Source: Candidatus Altimarinota bacterium (lineage in GTDB: Bacteria; Patescibacteriota; Gracilibacteria; BD1-5; UBA2023). From it: DNA of 8,702 bases. The stretch covers positions 1-8,702 of the forward strand of contig CALREC010000020.1 of the NCBI GenBank assembly GCA_943355085.1, written 5' to 3'. Below the pieces are notes generated by a model. The model searched no databases. It worked only from the letters and a program-made list of their open reading frames with translations, and was not told where the DNA came from. Positions 7,212 to 8,702 of the stretch are shown here, piece after piece. Numbering within the stretch: position 1 is the stretch's first letter; the number at the start of each line of letters is the position of its first letter. Made by a program: the position numbers and the translations under genes.

Positions 7212-8519
7212 CTAGATTTCGGCTATAACGCTTTCAAAAAAATGATTTTTTATATCCATCCAATATTCTGCTTGACGACACAGCTTATCGACATCACGCA
7301 GATCATAGAGAAATTCTTTAATACCTTCTTCAAGATAGATACAGTTTTGGCTCCCCTTAGTAAAAATAAAAGTTTTTATACCATCTGGCCCAGACATGAT
7401 GATATCTCTGACTTTTTTTCCAGCAAGACGTGCATGTAAAAAAGAAAATACACGATCTTCACCCCAGGCTTGGAGGACAAGAGGATATACAAAATGTTTC
7501 ATTTCTTCTCCGACAAGGACGACCGACTGGACTCGAGATGCGATGATTTGTTCAGCAATTTCAGTATGAAGTTCCTTCGAATAATCTCACAACTCCCTCA
7601 TATCACCAAGAAATAATATCTTATTGTAGTCGCTTTCTAGGCCATTTAAGTAGCCTATTCCTCCGGATATAGAATTGTATCCACCATTGTAGCTTCCGTC
7701 TATAATAAATGATTCGCAAACTCATTTCAATACCGATCAGCGACCTTTTTGTGGATGAATATTAGTGAGGCGTTCGCGTATACTCTGTACATCCATGCCC
7801 AAGCTTATCCCGAGAGTAAAAACGGGTAAGATATTGTAGACCTGGAACTCTCCAATAAGTGGATAGTGCATCTCGCACGATTCATCACTTTTAACAAGAG
7901 AAAAAGAAAGATCTTCGAGATGTGCGTGTATGTTTTTTGCATAAATAGTGCAATCTGTATCTTTCACACCATAACTAAGGACCTCTTTATCAGACAACCC
8001 CTGGATCAAGCTGTCGAAGATTTTATCATCTTTATTATAGATAACTTTTTTTGCTGCCTGGGCCAGCTTCATTTTTTCTGCGACATAATCCTGAAATACT
8101 GGAAAAGATTCTACATGATTTTTTGAAACATTGAGCAATATTGCAATATCAGGAGGTGCTATGTCAATAAGAAAATCCATCTCGCCGGGGTGATCTATTC
8201 CATATTCCAAAACGAGATAACGTGGATAGGATCTTTTTAGAAGCATTGCTATACCCTTCATATAGACCCATATCCAAAGTATAAAATTTTTTTTGGGTGA
8301 TTTGGATTGAAGTATGGTCAGAGGAATGCCAAACTCTCCATTATAATTATACGCTGACATATATACTCTCTCTCCATGAAGTGTACGCAAAAAATCGTAC
8401 ACAAAATTAGTCACTGTGGTTTTACCGACGGTTCCGGTTATACCTATAATAAAGGGGCGATGTTTTTTAATAATTTGTTTTGAAAGACGAGCCAGTAGAA
8501 TGAGAAATATTTTTTTCAT
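7212..8519 (-). CDS. murF: MurF-type Mur ligase lacking the usual N-terminal substrate domain
   Basis: A 435-residue protein with UGA glycines at 261, 266 and 311 and a TAG stop at 7212-7214. MurF adds D-Ala-D-Ala to UDP-MurNAc-tripeptide using ATP, making the cytoplasmic pentapeptide precursor that MraY uses. The ATP-binding loop GITGTVGKTT is at 26-35. Later come LEYGIDHPGEMDFL, NVSKNHVESF (family TNIgxaHle), AEKMKLA with the probable carbamylated Lys, NKDD, GEFQVYN, then DGSYNGGYNS and LGDMRELG of the C-terminal domain. In classical MurF the loop lies ~100 residues in, after a UDP-sugar-binding domain; here only a short hydrophobic-basic N-terminus precedes it. I recall similarly short MurF-like ligases in other bacteria, so this may be a subfamily rather than damage, and its substrate could differ. 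ATG 8519 is the natural start; the frame has no earlier support. Confidence 0.9.
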
Positions 8520-8580
8520 TGAAAATATATAACAAATAGGTTTGTTTGACAGTACATAGAAAATGTCGATACCTCTAATA

Positions 8581-8608
8581 TCTGAAATATTTATCTCAAA
8601 TATTTAGA
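8581..8608. promoter_or_regulatory. AT-rich inverted repeat upstream of the MurF-type gene
   Basis: TCT-G-AAATATTT (8581-8592) and AAATATTTAGA (8598-8608) pair over 11 bp with one bulged base and a 5-base loop. It lies about 60-90 bases upstream of the murF start. AAATATTT is itself a palindrome, so it could equally be two copies of an operator half-site. It may simply reflect AT richness. Confidence 0.3.
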
Positions 8609-8644
8609 TCACTATATCCAGGAATTGAAAACTTGCAAAAAATT

Positions 8645-8702
8645 TTATAGTTCTCTCTCGGATCGATATAAATATTCGACATGAATATTTACTTGACTTC
8701 AT
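8645..8702 (-). CDS. Possible 3' end of an upstream gene at the window edge (partial)
   Basis: On the - strand one frame reads GSQVNIHVEYLYRSEREL and then TAA at 8645-8647, with the first Gly from a UGA codon (complete codons from 8701). The residues look like a plausible soluble protein end and are followed by a 125-base gap before murF. The stretch is too short to assign, and a 9-bp inverted repeat at 8669-8691 lies inside it. Another frame is also open from an ATG at 8702, so this is only a candidate. Confidence 0.3.

Noticed and set aside
976..8519. Interpretation of the in-frame UGA codons as pseudogenes or sequencing errors
   Set aside because: The stops are all UGA, never in-frame TAA or TAG, and sit at conserved glycines in many different genes.
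8546..8574. TTGACA at 8546-8551 on the + strand as a promoter
   Set aside because: No acceptable -10 box lies 16-18 bases downstream and no + strand gene follows in the window.
1..8702. Search by eye for CRISPR repeats, tRNAs, insertion-sequence ends and phage genes
   Set aside because: No regularly spaced repeats, cloverleaf patterns, transposase motifs or phage signatures were found.

Overview
This AT-rich window comes from a bacterium that reads UGA as glycine (translation table 25). That points to the candidate phyla Absconditabacteria (SR1) or Gracilibacteria (BD1-5); the sequence alone does not separate them. With the standard code most genes here look shattered. With UGA as Gly they become continuous proteins, and the UGA positions fall on conserved glycines: Mra[10 protein letters not shown], the response-regulator AGAD-G-Y, the MurF LGDMREL-G, and the SAM-binding LGS-G-D of the spermidine synthase. 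I count 38 in-frame UGA codons in ten genes or gene fragments. TGG remains tryptophan, as in IHTWPE of the AdoMet decarboxylase.

The left half (1-4442) reads on the + strand. It opens with the 3' end of a large secreted or surface protein. A compact run of four genes follows: speE (aminopropyltransferase), speH/speD (pyruvoyl AdoMet decarboxylase), a four-helix membrane protein with a PH-like cytoplasmic domain, and mraY (lipid I synthesis). The gaps between these four are only 6-24 bases, so an operon is likely. The first two genes together would make the aminopropyl donor and transfer it to a diamine.

The right half (4481-8519, with a possible gene end at 8645-8702) reads on the - strand. 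In transcription order it holds a MurF-type Mur ligase, an 81-residue two-helix membrane protein that exists only under the UGA=Gly code, a KhpB/Jag-like KH-R3H RNA-binding protein behind a candidate promoter, a membrane-anchored helical-repeat (TPR-like) protein, and, after a 177-base gap, a small response regulator with a CxCxxC tail.

The two halves converge at 4439-4484 on a perfect 22-base inverted repeat that contains the stop codons of both mraY and the response regulator, apparently a shared bidirectional terminator. Cell-wall synthesis genes (mraY, murF) and a cell-division/envelope-linked RNA-binding protein (KhpB/Jag) lie on both sides of it. No tRNA, rRNA, CRISPR array, transposase or phage gene is visible, and no gene-free stretch exceeds 300 bases.
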